Shown here piece by piece: positions 24,792 through 32,264 of a DNA stretch of 64,000 nucleotides. Numbering within the stretch: position 1 is the first letter of the stretch; the number at the start of each line of letters is the position of its first letter. This DNA comes from JANQRA01 sp035550735 (GTDB lineage Bacteria; Actinomycetota; Acidimicrobiia; Spongiisociales; ZC4RG35). The stretch is from contig DASZOM010000006.1 of assembly GCA_035550735.1 (NCBI GenBank), forward strand, positions 1 to 64,000, read 5' to 3'. A program made the translations under genes and the position numbers. Under the pieces are notes generated by a model. It did not search any database, was not told the DNA's origin, and saw only the letters and a program-made list of their open reading frames with translations.

Positions 24792-24876
24792 GGGAAGACC
24801 CTTTCCGTAGGTCGGTCGAGATCACCGGAACATATCAACTGGCGACGGGGTGCGTGTTCCGAATCCCCTCGGATTC

Positions 24877-26235
24877 TCAGCGACCGGATCGAGGCAGCGT
24901 GACCTGGAAGGTGGTGCCGGTCGCGCCCGTGGTCAGGTCGATGGAGCCACCGATCCTGTTGAGGATGGTGTGCACGGTGTGGAGCCCCAGCCCGGTTCCC
25001 TTGCCCGGTTCCTTCGTCGTGAAGAATGGGTCGAAGATGCGCGCTGTGACATGCTCGGGGATCCCCTGCCCGGTGTCGGAGAACGTGACCACCAGCGAGT
25101 CGTCCATGTTGCGACTGGCGATGGTGAGTGTCCCTCCCGTCTCGGCCATGGCGTCGGCGGCGTTGTCGATCAGGTTGGTCCACACCTGATTGAGGTCCCG
25201 CCCGGGCACCTCGAGACGCGGGACCGGCTCCTCGAAGTCGAGCTCGACCTCGATGTCGGCGAGCTTGTGCTTGAGGAGAATCAGAGTGTCCCTTATGCCG
25301 TCGGTGGGGTCGATCTCCTGCACCGGGGCCCGGTCGACGAAGGAGTACTCCTTCACCACTCTCACCAACTCTGAGACCCGACGCGCCGCGATCACGAGCT
25401 CGGACATCACCTGTCTCGTCGCCAGGATCAGCCCGATCCAACGCACCTCGTGGGCCTTGAGCTCATCCGGGCTGTTCGCCACCACCTCCTTCAATGTCTC
25501 GACCCTCCACCCCGCCTCGACCAGAGCCGGGGCGATCTGCCAGGGGTCCTCGACTCCGATCTCCTCGAGCCACGAGGCCAGCTCGTCCTCGGCCGCGGAG
25601 CGCTCCAGGGCAGACAGTGGCCGCTCCGGCTTCTCCACCGTCGCCAGGACGGTCGGATTGTCGTAGCCGGTGGCGAGCGCCTCGACCTCGCGGTCCAGCT
25701 CGCCGTGGAGCTTCGACAGCTCAGAAGTGCTTCGGGCCACGGCGGCAGCCGGGTTGTTCAGCTCGTGCATGAGCTGTGCCGCCATCCGGCCGAGCGCGGC
25801 CATCCGCTCCTCGTGACGGAGGGTGTCCTCGATGCCGCGAAGGCGTGAGGTCACGGTGCGGAACATGCGGCGAACCACCCTGGGATCGCTGAGCAGATCC
25901 TCGAACGCGGCCACCGGGACGCGGATCACTGCGGAGTCGATCAGAGCGGTGACCGTCGCGGTGCGTGGCGCCTCGTCGAGAAGCGCGATCTCACCGACGA
26001 CCTCGCCCGGGCCGATCCGGGCCAACTCCACATCCTTCGATGCGCTGTGCTTGGACACGGAGAGCTCCCCGGAGACCACCACGTACATCTCCCCGGACTC
26101 GGAGCCCTCATCGATGATGACCGTGTCCGCGGGGACCTCGATCAGCTCCGTCGACCTCGACACGCGCTCCAGGAGATCGTCGGGGAGATCGGTGAAGTAG
26201 GGCAGACCTCGCAGGACCTCTGAGATGTCGCTCAA
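24877..26235 (-). CDS. Histidine kinase with N-terminal cyclic-nucleotide-binding domain
   Basis: A 452-aa soluble sensor kinase. Residues about 10-125 are a CRP-type cyclic nucleotide-binding domain with the phosphate-binding-cassette pattern GEIALLDEAPRTATVTA. HisKA follows, with the phospho-acceptor H157 in QLMHELNNPAAAVARS. The HATPase_c domain ends the protein, with N-box TNLIDNAADAM, G1 DTGQGIPE and G2 GKGTGLGLHTV. There are no membrane segments, so the input is likely cytoplasmic cAMP or another nucleotide. The ATG at 26235 overlaps the stop of the receiver-reductase gene upstream (ATGA), which makes that receiver its most probable partner. Confidence 0.9.
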   Translation of the reverse strand: MSDISEVLRGLPYFTDLPDDLLERVSRSTELIEVPADTVIIDEGSESGEMYVVVSGELSVSKHSASKDVELARIGPGEVVGEIALLDEAPRTATVTALIDSAVIRVPVAAFEDLLSDPRVVRRMFRTVTSRLRGIEDTLRHEERMAALGRMAAQLMHELNNPAAAVARSTSELSKLHGELDREVEALATGYDNPTVLATVEKPERPLSALERSAAEDELASWLEEIGVEDPWQIAPALVEAGWRVETLKEVVANSPDELKAHEVRWIGLILATRQVMSELVIAARRVSELVRVVKEYSFVDRAPVQEIDPTDGIRDTLILLKHKLADIEVELDFEEPVPRLEVPGRDLNQVWTNLIDNAADAMAETGGTLTIASRNMDDSLVVTFSDTGQGIPEHVTARIFDPFFTTKEPGKGTGLGLHTVHTILNRIGGSIDLTTGATGTTFQVTLPRSGR

Positions 26236-27887
26236 AGCGAGGCGAGATGCTGGTGGATGAAGCGTATGGCCGTTGCCCCCTCACCGGTTGCCCCCGCCAC
26301 CCGCCTGATGGAGCCATGACGGACGTCCCCGGCTACGAAGATCCCCGGAACCGAGGACTCCAGGGGGAGGGGATCACGGTCGACGTTCCAATCGATCAGG
26401 GGCCCCAGGTCGGCTCCGGTGAGGACGAAGCCCTTCTCGTCGAGTTGCACCAGGTCGCCGAGCCAGTCGGTCTGGGCTCTCTGGCCGATGAAGATGAACA
26501 GTGCGCCGGCCTTGTGCTCCCTCTGCTCGCCGCTCTCCAGATCCTCCACGACGAGTCGCTCGAGATGGCCTTCACCTTGCGCTGCGACGATGCGGGAACG
26601 GGTGAGCAGGGAGATCGTCTCCGTGGCATCGATGTTGTCGATCAGGTACTGGGACATTCCCTCGGTGAGGTCGCTGCCCCTGATCACGATGGTCACCTCG
26701 TCGGTGAACCTGGTGAGGAACAGCGCCGCCTGGCCCGCCGAGTTCCCCCCGCCGACCACGAACATGGGCTGGTTGCGATGGTTCTCTGCTTCGAACGTCG
26801 ACGTCCCGTAGTACACCCCGGCCCCGACCAGCTCGTCGAGCCCTTCGGCGGGAAGACGCCGGTACTCCACCCCGCTGGTGACCACGAGGGCCTTGGCGGT
26901 GACGGTGCTGCCGTCGGCGAGATGGACGATCCGATAGGGATCCTTCCGCTCGACACGCTCCACCTTCGCCGGGACCAGGACCTCGGTGCCGAATCGTTGT
27001 GCTTGTGCGGATGCCCGCCGGGCCAGGTCTGATCCGCTGATCCCGCTCGGGAAACCCAGGTAGTTCTCTATCTTGGAGGACTGCCCGGCCTGGCCACCGG
27101 GCGCCGAGGACTCGATGAGAAGCGTCTTCAGCCCCTCCGAGGCACCGTAGACGGCGGCGGCGAGACCGGCCGGCCCGGCGCCGACGATGACGACGTCGTA
27201 GGTAGGTGAGGTGGCCTGGGTCTTCAACCCCATCCGGTCGGCCAGCTGCTGGATGCTCGGCTTGAGCAGATAGCCGCCGTCGGGGAAGACGAGGAGGGGG
27301 AGATCGGTGTTGGACGCCCCGACGGCGGAGACGAGCTGTTCCGCCTCGGGATCCACGCCGACGGTGAAAGAGCGGTAGGGGAGCTGGTTCATCGCGAGGA
27401 AGCCCTTGAGCTCGAAGACATCCCGTGACCATGCGCTCCCGACCACGCGCACCCCTTCGAAGCTGGGGCGGAAGGAGGCTCGCCAGTCGAGGAGTAGGTC
27501 GTCGAGTATCGGATAGAGCTTCTCCTCAGGTGGATCCCAGGGTTTCATGATGTAGTGGTCGAGGCCGACCTGGTTAATGGCGTCGATGGCCGCATCGGTG
27601 TCCGCGTATGCGGTGAGCAGGGTCTTCTTGGTCTCCGGGAAGAGAGGAATCGACTCGCGCAGGACATCGATGCCCGTCACCCTCGGCATGCGCTGATCGG
27701 CGACGATCAAGGCGAGTGGCGTGCCCCGCACCGAGAGATCCTTGAGGACCTCGATGGCCTCCTCCCCGCTGGTGGCTCCCAACACGGAGTACTCGTCTGC
27801 GTAGTGGGCGCGGAGGTCGCGCTGGACGGCACGCATCACCTCGGGCTCGTCGTCGATGGCGAGGATGGCCGGCTTGACGGTGGTCAT
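26232..27887 (-). CDS. Response-regulator receiver fused to glutaredoxin-like and thioredoxin-reductase-like domains
   Basis: A 551-aa fusion. Residues 5-125 are a receiver with phospho-acceptor D64 (VADQRMP) and conserved K115. Residues about 146-220 resemble a glutaredoxin-like domain (VVGSAWSRDVFELKGFL ... LLVFPDGGYLLKP) whose CxxC is replaced. Residues about 229-551 are a thioredoxin-reductase-type flavoprotein: FAD motif GAGPAG near 236, NADPH motif GGGNSAGQAA near 379, and GDV near the end. The redox CxxC of thioredoxin reductases is replaced by GTST (361-364), so it cannot reduce thioredoxin by the usual route. Start at ATG 27887; it overlaps both neighbours by 4 bp. It may be a phosphorylation-gated NAD(P)H/FAD redox sensor or oxidase. 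Confidence 0.9.
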   Translation of the reverse strand: MTTVKPAILAIDDEPEVMRAVQRDLRAHYADEYSVLGATSGEEAIEVLKDLSVRGTPLALIVADQRMPRVTGIDVLRESIPLFPETKKTLLTAYADTDAAIDAINQVGLDHYIMKPWDPPEEKLYPILDDLLLDWRASFRPSFEGVRVVGSAWSRDVFELKGFLAMNQLPYRSFTVGVDPEAEQLVSAVGASNTDLPLLVFPDGGYLLKPSIQQLADRMGLKTQATSPTYDVVIVGAGPAGLAAAVYGASEGLKTLLIESSAPGGQAGQSSKIENYLGFPSGISGSDLARRASAQAQRFGTEVLVPAKVERVERKDPYRIVHLADGSTVTAKALVVTSGVEYRRLPAEGLDELVGAGVYYGTSTFEAENHRNQPMFVVGGGNSAGQAALFLTRFTDEVTIVIRGSDLTEGMSQYLIDNIDATETISLLTRSRIVAAQGEGHLERLVVEDLESGEQREHKAGALFIFIGQRAQTDWLGDLVQLDEKGFVLTGADLGPLIDWNVDRDPLPLESSVPGIFVAGDVRHGSIRRVAGATGEGATAIRFIHQHLASL

Positions 27888-28150
27888 GCCCTGAACAACT
27901 GGTCCTCGAAGCAGTAGCGCCAGCTCTCTCCGGGCTCGACCGACGTGATCAGGGGATGGCCCTCGTTCTCCCAATGGTGTCGGGCGTGCCGGTTCTTCGA
28001 GACGTCACAACACCCGACACGCCCACAGACGAGGCAGGCACGGAGATGGACCCAGGTGTCGCCGGCCTCGACACATTGATCGCAGACCCTGGAGAGCGGG
28101 GAGACGACGGTGGACAGGCTCTCGAAGTGCTCACATGTCTGTGTTGGCAA
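27884..28150 (-). CDS. UBP-type zinc finger protein
   Basis: An 88-aa protein that is almost entirely a UBP-type (ZnF-UBP) finger. The ligands are visible in order: CEH at the N-terminus, CDQC, CLVCGRVGC, then HARHHWENEGHPL and a tail of WRYCFEDQLF. In eukaryotes this finger binds the ubiquitin C-terminus; bacterial stand-alone versions are of unknown function. It is the first gene of the operon with the receiver-reductase and histidine kinase, coupled by ATGA. The order suggests it senses or docks something for the redox/kinase module. Confidence 0.88.
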   Translation of the reverse strand: MPTQTCEHFESLSTVVSPLSRVCDQCVEAGDTWVHLRACLVCGRVGCCDVSKNRHARHHWENEGHPLITSVEPGESWRYCFEDQLFRA

Positions 28151-28264
28151 TGCACACCACCTTCCGCAGCCAACCGGGACCCTCGACCTTGCTTTCGATC
28201 ATATTGGCTCCTGGGGGAGTCGCCACTCGTGGGTCTGCTAAATCTTGTCGCCAGGAGGGCCGAT

Positions 28265-28594
28265 TTGCCGGAGCAGGACTCGATAGAAGTGCGTGACGTG
28301 CCCGAGCGGCACGCCTACGTCGTCACTGTCGACGGGGTCGAGGCGGGCATGGCCGTCTATCACATCCGCGGTGGCCGCCATATCTTCGTCCACACCGAGG
28401 TCGACGAGCAGTACTCGGGTCTGGGAGTAGGTAGCAGGCTGGTCCGCGCCGCCCTCGAGGATGTACGGGCACAGGGTGGGTCGCTCGTCGCGCTGTGCCC
28501 GTTCGTGTCTGCCTACATGAGACGTCATCCCGAGTTCGACGATCTCGTCGACCGGGAGATGACCGAGCAACTGGAGAGACGACGTGAGAGCTGA
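28265..28594 (+). CDS. GNAT-like N-acetyltransferase (YidJ/GtcF-type, small)
   Basis: A 109-aa minimal GNAT of the N-acetyltransferase_CG type. Acetyl-CoA binding is in VDEQYSGLGVGSRLVRAALEDVRAQG and the end strand in LVALCPFVSAYMRRHPEF. These small enzymes resemble human GTN-type acyltransferases; the substrate is unknown. I chose the TTG at 28265 because a perfect AGGAGG lies at 28253-28258 with a 6-nt spacer. The frame is open far upstream but that part shadows the UBP gene. It is divergent from the UBP-finger gene with 114 bp between. Confidence 0.82.
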   Translation: MPEQDSIEVRDVPERHAYVVTVDGVEAGMAVYHIRGGRHIFVHTEVDEQYSGLGVGSRLVRAALEDVRAQGGSLVALCPFVSAYMRRHPEFDDLVDREMTEQLERRRES

Positions 28595-28654
28595 TCCGGC
28601 ATATGGAGTCGCGGCTTCGCTCCGATCTCAATGGGATGGCGGAGGGCTCGAGTG

Positions 28655-31258
28655 ATGCTGCCGACCGGCACGGTCACCTTCGTGTTCACGGACATCGAGG
28701 ACTCCACCGGTTTGGCCCAACGCCTCGGTGATAGTGACTTCTCGAGGCTGGTCGACCTCCACAACTCAGTGATCCGCGCCGTCGTCGAGCGACACGGAGG
28801 TGTCGAGGTTGCGACCGAGGGAGATGCCGTCTTCACCGTCTTCGAGGACCCTCTCGCCGCGGTGACCGCAACCGTCGACATCCAAGACGCCATCGACAAC
28901 GCCGAATGGGAGAGTAGAGAGGAGCCGAGAGTGCGAATCGGCGTCCACACGGGGCAAGGCTCGCTCGGGGGCGACAACTACGTCGGTCTCGACGTCCACA
29001 AGGCGAGTCGCATCGCCAACTGCGGCAATGGAGCCCAGATCCTGCTCTCGGACACCACCGCCCACCTCGTGGAGGATCGTCTTCCCGACGGTGTGACGGT
29101 GCGCACACTCGGCAGGTATCGGCTCTCCGGTTTCCCGAGTGCGGTGCCCATCCACCAACTCGAATGGCCCGGGTCACCTGGCCAGTACCCGGAGTTGCGC
29201 GCACCACGTGCCGAATCACGTGTCCCCGTCCCGCTCTCCGACTTCATCGGCCGGGAAGAGGAGATATCGCGGGCCCTCGCGGTGCTGGGCGAGAGCCGAC
29301 TGGTCACACTGACCGGCCCGGGTGGCACCGGCAAGACCAGGCTGTCGCTGGAGCTGGCACGAAGGGTCGAGCCTGACCTTCCCGACGGAGCCGTGTTCGT
29401 GACTCTGGCTGCGGTCCGCGACCCCGATCTCATCCCGGCGACCATCCTCGACGCCCTGGGACTGAAAACGGCCGGAGGCATCGACCCCCTGGTCCATCTC
29501 GAGCGTCACCTCGCGGACAAGACGATGCTGCTCGTGATCGACAACTTCGAGCAGGTAGTGCGGGGCGCAGGGATCGTGGTGCGGATACTCGAGTCCGCTG
29601 CAGGCGTGAAGGTGCTCGTCAGCTCGCGGATACCGCTTCGGGTGTTCGGCGAGCGGGAATTCCCCGTGCCGCCACTCGATGTCCCCGACCCGGCAGCGGA
29701 CCTGTCCCGGGTCGAGGAGAGCGCCGGGGTGCGCCTGTTCGTGACCCGTGCCGAGGCGGTGCGCCCCGGTTTTCACCTCGACGAGTCGAATGCGGGCACG
29801 GTGGCGACGATCGCGCGGTCGCTCGACGGGCTGCCGTTGGCGATCGAGCTCGCCGCTTCCCGCATGCGCAGCCTCACCCCGGAGGCGATCCTGGAGCGTC
29901 TCGACAACCGGCTCCTCGCCGCCGATGCCCCGGATCGGCCCCAGCGCCAGCAGACGATCGTCAACGCCATCGGATGGAGCTACGACCTGCTCGACGAGCC
30001 GACGCGGCGTCTATTCGAAGACCTGTCCGCTTTCGTGGGCGAATTCGGGCTGCCCGAGGCGGAGGCCCTCTGTCGCTTGTCGAGCTCCCCGATCGATGTC
30101 ATCGACGGGATCACCCATCTGGTGGATCACAGCCTGCTTCGACAGACCCAGACCAGCGGTGATCCGAGGTTCCGGATGCTGACCGTCATCCGCGACTTCG
30201 GCTACGGGGCCTTGGTGGCGCGGGGTGACGAGGCCGAGATCGTCAAGCGACACGGGGAGGTGTACCTCGCCGTCGCGGAGTCCGCGGCCCCCGAGATCCT
30301 CACCTCTCGTCAGCAGTACTGGCTGCGACGGCTCGCCGCCGATCACGACAACCTGCGAGCCGCCTACGACCGTGCCCTGGATCGCGGCGACGTAACCACG
30401 GCGATGAGGCTTGGAGCGAGCCTTTGGCGCTTCTGGCAGATCAGGGGGCATCTAGCCGAGGGCAGGGAACGTCTCGAGCGCGTCCTCATCGGTGGCGGTG
30501 AAGTCGATCCCTTGCTGAGAGCGCGCGCCCTGACGGGGATGGCCGGAATCATCTACTGGCAAGGAGGATTGGAGGAGCTCCTCCCGGTCTACGAAGAGGC
30601 ATTGGACCTGTTCCGGGAGCATGGGGTCGAGTCGGATGTCGCCGAGGGCCTGTACAACCTGGCTTTTCCTTGCGCCTACGTTGGCGAGATCGACCGTGCC
30701 AAGTCATTGCTCAACGAGGCGATGGACATGTGGGAGCGGATCGGAGACGATCAAGGCGTGGCCCGGGCGCTGTGGGGGCTTGGAGTGGTGTTCAGCTATT
30801 CGGATGACCATGAGAGAGTCATCGAGCACGCTGCTCGGTCGGTCGAGGTCTTCGAGGGCCTCGACGCGCCCTTCGATCTGGGATGGGCCCTGTTCATGGA
30901 GGCACAGGCCAACGCCAAGCTCGGCCGGTTCGAGGAGGCCGAGCGATTACTGGCGAGGGCTTTGGAGATCTTCGCAGGGGTGAGCGATGTCTCGGCGCTG
31001 ACGCTCATCACGGAAGTGACCGTCCTCTTAGCCGTGGCCAGGGAAGACCGTGCCGCGGCCGGGTTCCTCGCAGGTGCCGCCCATCGATTGAAGGCAGACA
31101 CCGGTGTCGAGATCGGCGATGTCCGGCTGAACCAGTTCCCCCAGGTAGAGGCGTTCCTCAGTGAGCGCGACGAGGCGTTGGAAACCGCTTTCCAAGAGGG
31201 TTTCGCCTCCGGGCTCGACGATGTGATCGCGAGGGCCAGGGCTCTGCTTCGGTCGTGA
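28655..31258 (+). CDS. AfsR-like regulator: class III cyclase domain, NB-ARC ATPase, TPR repeats
   Basis: An 867-aa multidomain protein. Residues 1-165 are a class III cyclase-type domain (FVFTDIEDSTGL, VATEGDAVFTVFED, GLDVHKASRIA). The metal aspartates are present, but the usual Asn-Arg pair is replaced by the DVHKASR variant common in this family. Residues about 190-480 hold an AAA/NB-ARC ATPase with Walker A GPGGTGKTRL and Walker B MLLVIDNFEQV. The rest is helical TPR-like repeats (YEEALDLF, AMDMWERIGD). No DNA-binding domain is seen. It probably acts as a nucleotide-controlled signalling scaffold. ATG at 28655 with GGAGGG 8 nt upstream; a GTG one codon earlier is possible. Confidence 0.87.
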   Translation: MLPTGTVTFVFTDIEDSTGLAQRLGDSDFSRLVDLHNSVIRAVVERHGGVEVATEGDAVFTVFEDPLAAVTATVDIQDAIDNAEWESREEPRVRIGVHTGQGSLGGDNYVGLDVHKASRIANCGNGAQILLSDTTAHLVEDRLPDGVTVRTLGRYRLSGFPSAVPIHQLEWPGSPGQYPELRAPRAESRVPVPLSDFIGREEEISRALAVLGESRLVTLTGPGGTGKTRLSLELARRVEPDLPDGAVFVTLAAVRDPDLIPATILDALGLKTAGGIDPLVHLERHLADKTMLLVIDNFEQVVRGAGIVVRILESAAGVKVLVSSRIPLRVFGEREFPVPPLDVPDPAADLSRVEESAGVRLFVTRAEAVRPGFHLDESNAGTVATIARSLDGLPLAIELAASRMRSLTPEAILERLDNRLLAADAPDRPQRQQTIVNAIGWSYDLLDEPTRRLFEDLSAFVGEFGLPEAEALCRLSSSPIDVIDGITHLVDHSLLRQTQTSGDPRFRMLTVIRDFGYGALVARGDEAEIVKRHGEVYLAVAESAAPEILTSRQQYWLRRLAADHDNLRAAYDRALDRGDVTTAMRLGASLWRFWQIRGHLAEGRERLERVLIGGGEVDPLLRARALTGMAGIIYWQGGLEELLPVYEEALDLFREHGVESDVAEGLYNLAFPCAYVGEIDRAKSLLNEAMDMWERIGDDQGVARALWGLGVVFSYSDDHERVIEHAARSVEVFEGLDAPFDLGWALFMEAQANAKLGRFEEAERLLARALEIFAGVSDVSALTLITEVTVLLAVAREDRAAAGFLAGAAHRLKADTGVEIGDVRLNQFPQVEAFLSERDEALETAFQEGFASGLDDVIARARALLRS

Positions 31259-31304
31259 CGACACGGTGGGAAGCGGCTCGCCCTCGTTACTGTTCCCTCG
31301 ATTG

Positions 31305-31379
31305 GGGCCCGTAGCTCAATCAGGTCAGAGCAGCGGACTCATAATCCGTTGGTTGCAGGTTCAAGTCCTGCCGGGCCCA
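31305..31379 (+). tRNA. tRNA with CAT anticodon (tRNA-Ile2 preferred, or elongator Met)
   Basis: A 75-nt cloverleaf. The acceptor GGGCCCG pairs with CGGGCCC (31372-31378), with A31379 as discriminator and CCA encoded at 31380-31382. The anticodon loop is CTCATAA (anticodon 31340-31342). CAT means elongator Met or, after lysidine modification, Ile for AUA. The C4-G69 and C5-G68 pairs match the TilS-recognition pattern known for tRNA-Ile2, so I favour Ile2, but this needs a tRNA classifier. The GNAT gene starts only 4 nt past the CCA. Confidence 0.9.
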
Positions 31380-31386
31380 CCACCAC

Positions 31387-31806
31387 ATGGAAATCGATCG
31401 TCAGGGCCCGGCTGATGTAGAGCGGGTTATCGCCGCGGGGAATCTCTTCGACCATCCCCCGAAGAGGGACCTGGTCGAGAGCTTTCTCGCCCGGGATGGA
31501 CATCACCTGATCTTCGCGAACGTGGATGGAGTCGACGTCGGCTTCGTGAGCGGCGTCGAGATCGCCCATCCCGACAAGAGAGTGGAAATGCTGCTCTACG
31601 AACTGGGCGTGGACGAACCTCACCGAGGACGGGGCATCGGGCGGGCCCTGACCCTGGCACTCGTCGCAGTGGCGGTAGAGGCCGGTTGCCGTGGCATGTG
31701 GGTGACGACCGAAGGAGACAACGAGGCCGCACTGGCTACATACCGGTCCGCGGGAGCATCCGGGCCCGAATCGGGTGTCATCCTCGAATGGCGCTTCGAC
31801 GACTGA
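31387..31806 (+). CDS. GNAT N-acetyltransferase (AAC(3)-I-like)
   Basis: A 139-aa GNAT. The acetyl-CoA site is YELGVDEPHRGRGIGRALTLALVAVAVEAGC, followed by MWVTTEGDNEAALATYRSAGA. The C-terminal pattern of a short acidic strand resembles aminoglycoside 3-N-acetyltransferase type I enzymes, but substrate specificity cannot be concluded. There is no SD sequence: the ATG follows the tRNA CCA by four bases. It may be translated from the processed tail of the tRNA precursor (see findings). Confidence 0.82.
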   Translation: MEIDRQGPADVERVIAAGNLFDHPPKRDLVESFLARDGHHLIFANVDGVDVGFVSGVEIAHPDKRVEMLLYELGVDEPHRGRGIGRALTLALVAVAVEAGCRGMWVTTEGDNEAALATYRSAGASGPESGVILEWRFDD

Positions 31807-31892
31807 ACAGGAACCCGTTGCCATGTCGAAATCCGCGATCCTTTGTTCGTCGTATTCGAGCAAGCATTCCTCCGTCGAGAAGGGAGAAGAGG

Positions 31893-32264
31893 ATGCCCCG
31901 TTATGCAGCTCTCATCTATGTGACTGAGGACGACGATCCCTCGGACCAGGCAACGAACGACGCGGTGATGGCCGACTACAACGCGTTCACCGCGGCGGTG
32001 ACCGCAGCCGGCGTCATCGCCGGAGGGGAGGCGTTGGAGCCGACGAGCACCGCGACCACGGTTCATGTCGAGGGTGGGAAGGGCGGGAAGGTCGTTCACA
32101 CCGATGGCCCGTACGCGGAGACCAAGGAAGTCCTCGGCGGGTTCTACCTGCTCGACTGTGCCGACCTCGACGAGGCCCTGGACTGGGCTGCCCAGATCCC
32201 GGGCGCCTGGCACGGGCTGGTGGAGGTCCGCCCGGTCGTCGACTTCAGCCAGGGTGGGCAGTGA
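31893..32264 (+). CDS. YCII-related DGPF-domain protein
   Basis: A 123-aa member of the YCII-related/DGPF family. It starts with YAALIYVTEDDDP and carries HTDGPYAETKEVLGGFYLLDC, which contains the DGP[FY] motif, and ends with WAAQIPGAWHGLVEVRPVVDF. AGGGAG lies 9 nt before the ATG. It overlaps the GTG of the ECF sigma factor by 4 bp (GTGA). DGPF proteins are the conserved genomic partners of ECF42 sigma factors; their activity is unknown but the fold suggests a small enzyme or ligand-binding protein. Confidence 0.9.
   Translation: MPRYAALIYVTEDDDPSDQATNDAVMADYNAFTAAVTAAGVIAGGEALEPTSTATTVHVEGGKGGKVVHTDGPYAETKEVLGGFYLLDCADLDEALDWAAQIPGAWHGLVEVRPVVDFSQGGQ

Noticed and set aside
24822..24836. GAACATATCAAC, a partial LexA-like site upstream of coxS
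   Set aside because: Only one half-site (GAAC) is intact; the second reads CAAC, not GTTC. The coxSLM hydroxylase has no reason to be SOS-controlled.
31305..31382. tRNA as attachment site of an integrated element
   Set aside because: No integrase gene and no second copy of the tRNA 3' end is seen downstream in the window.
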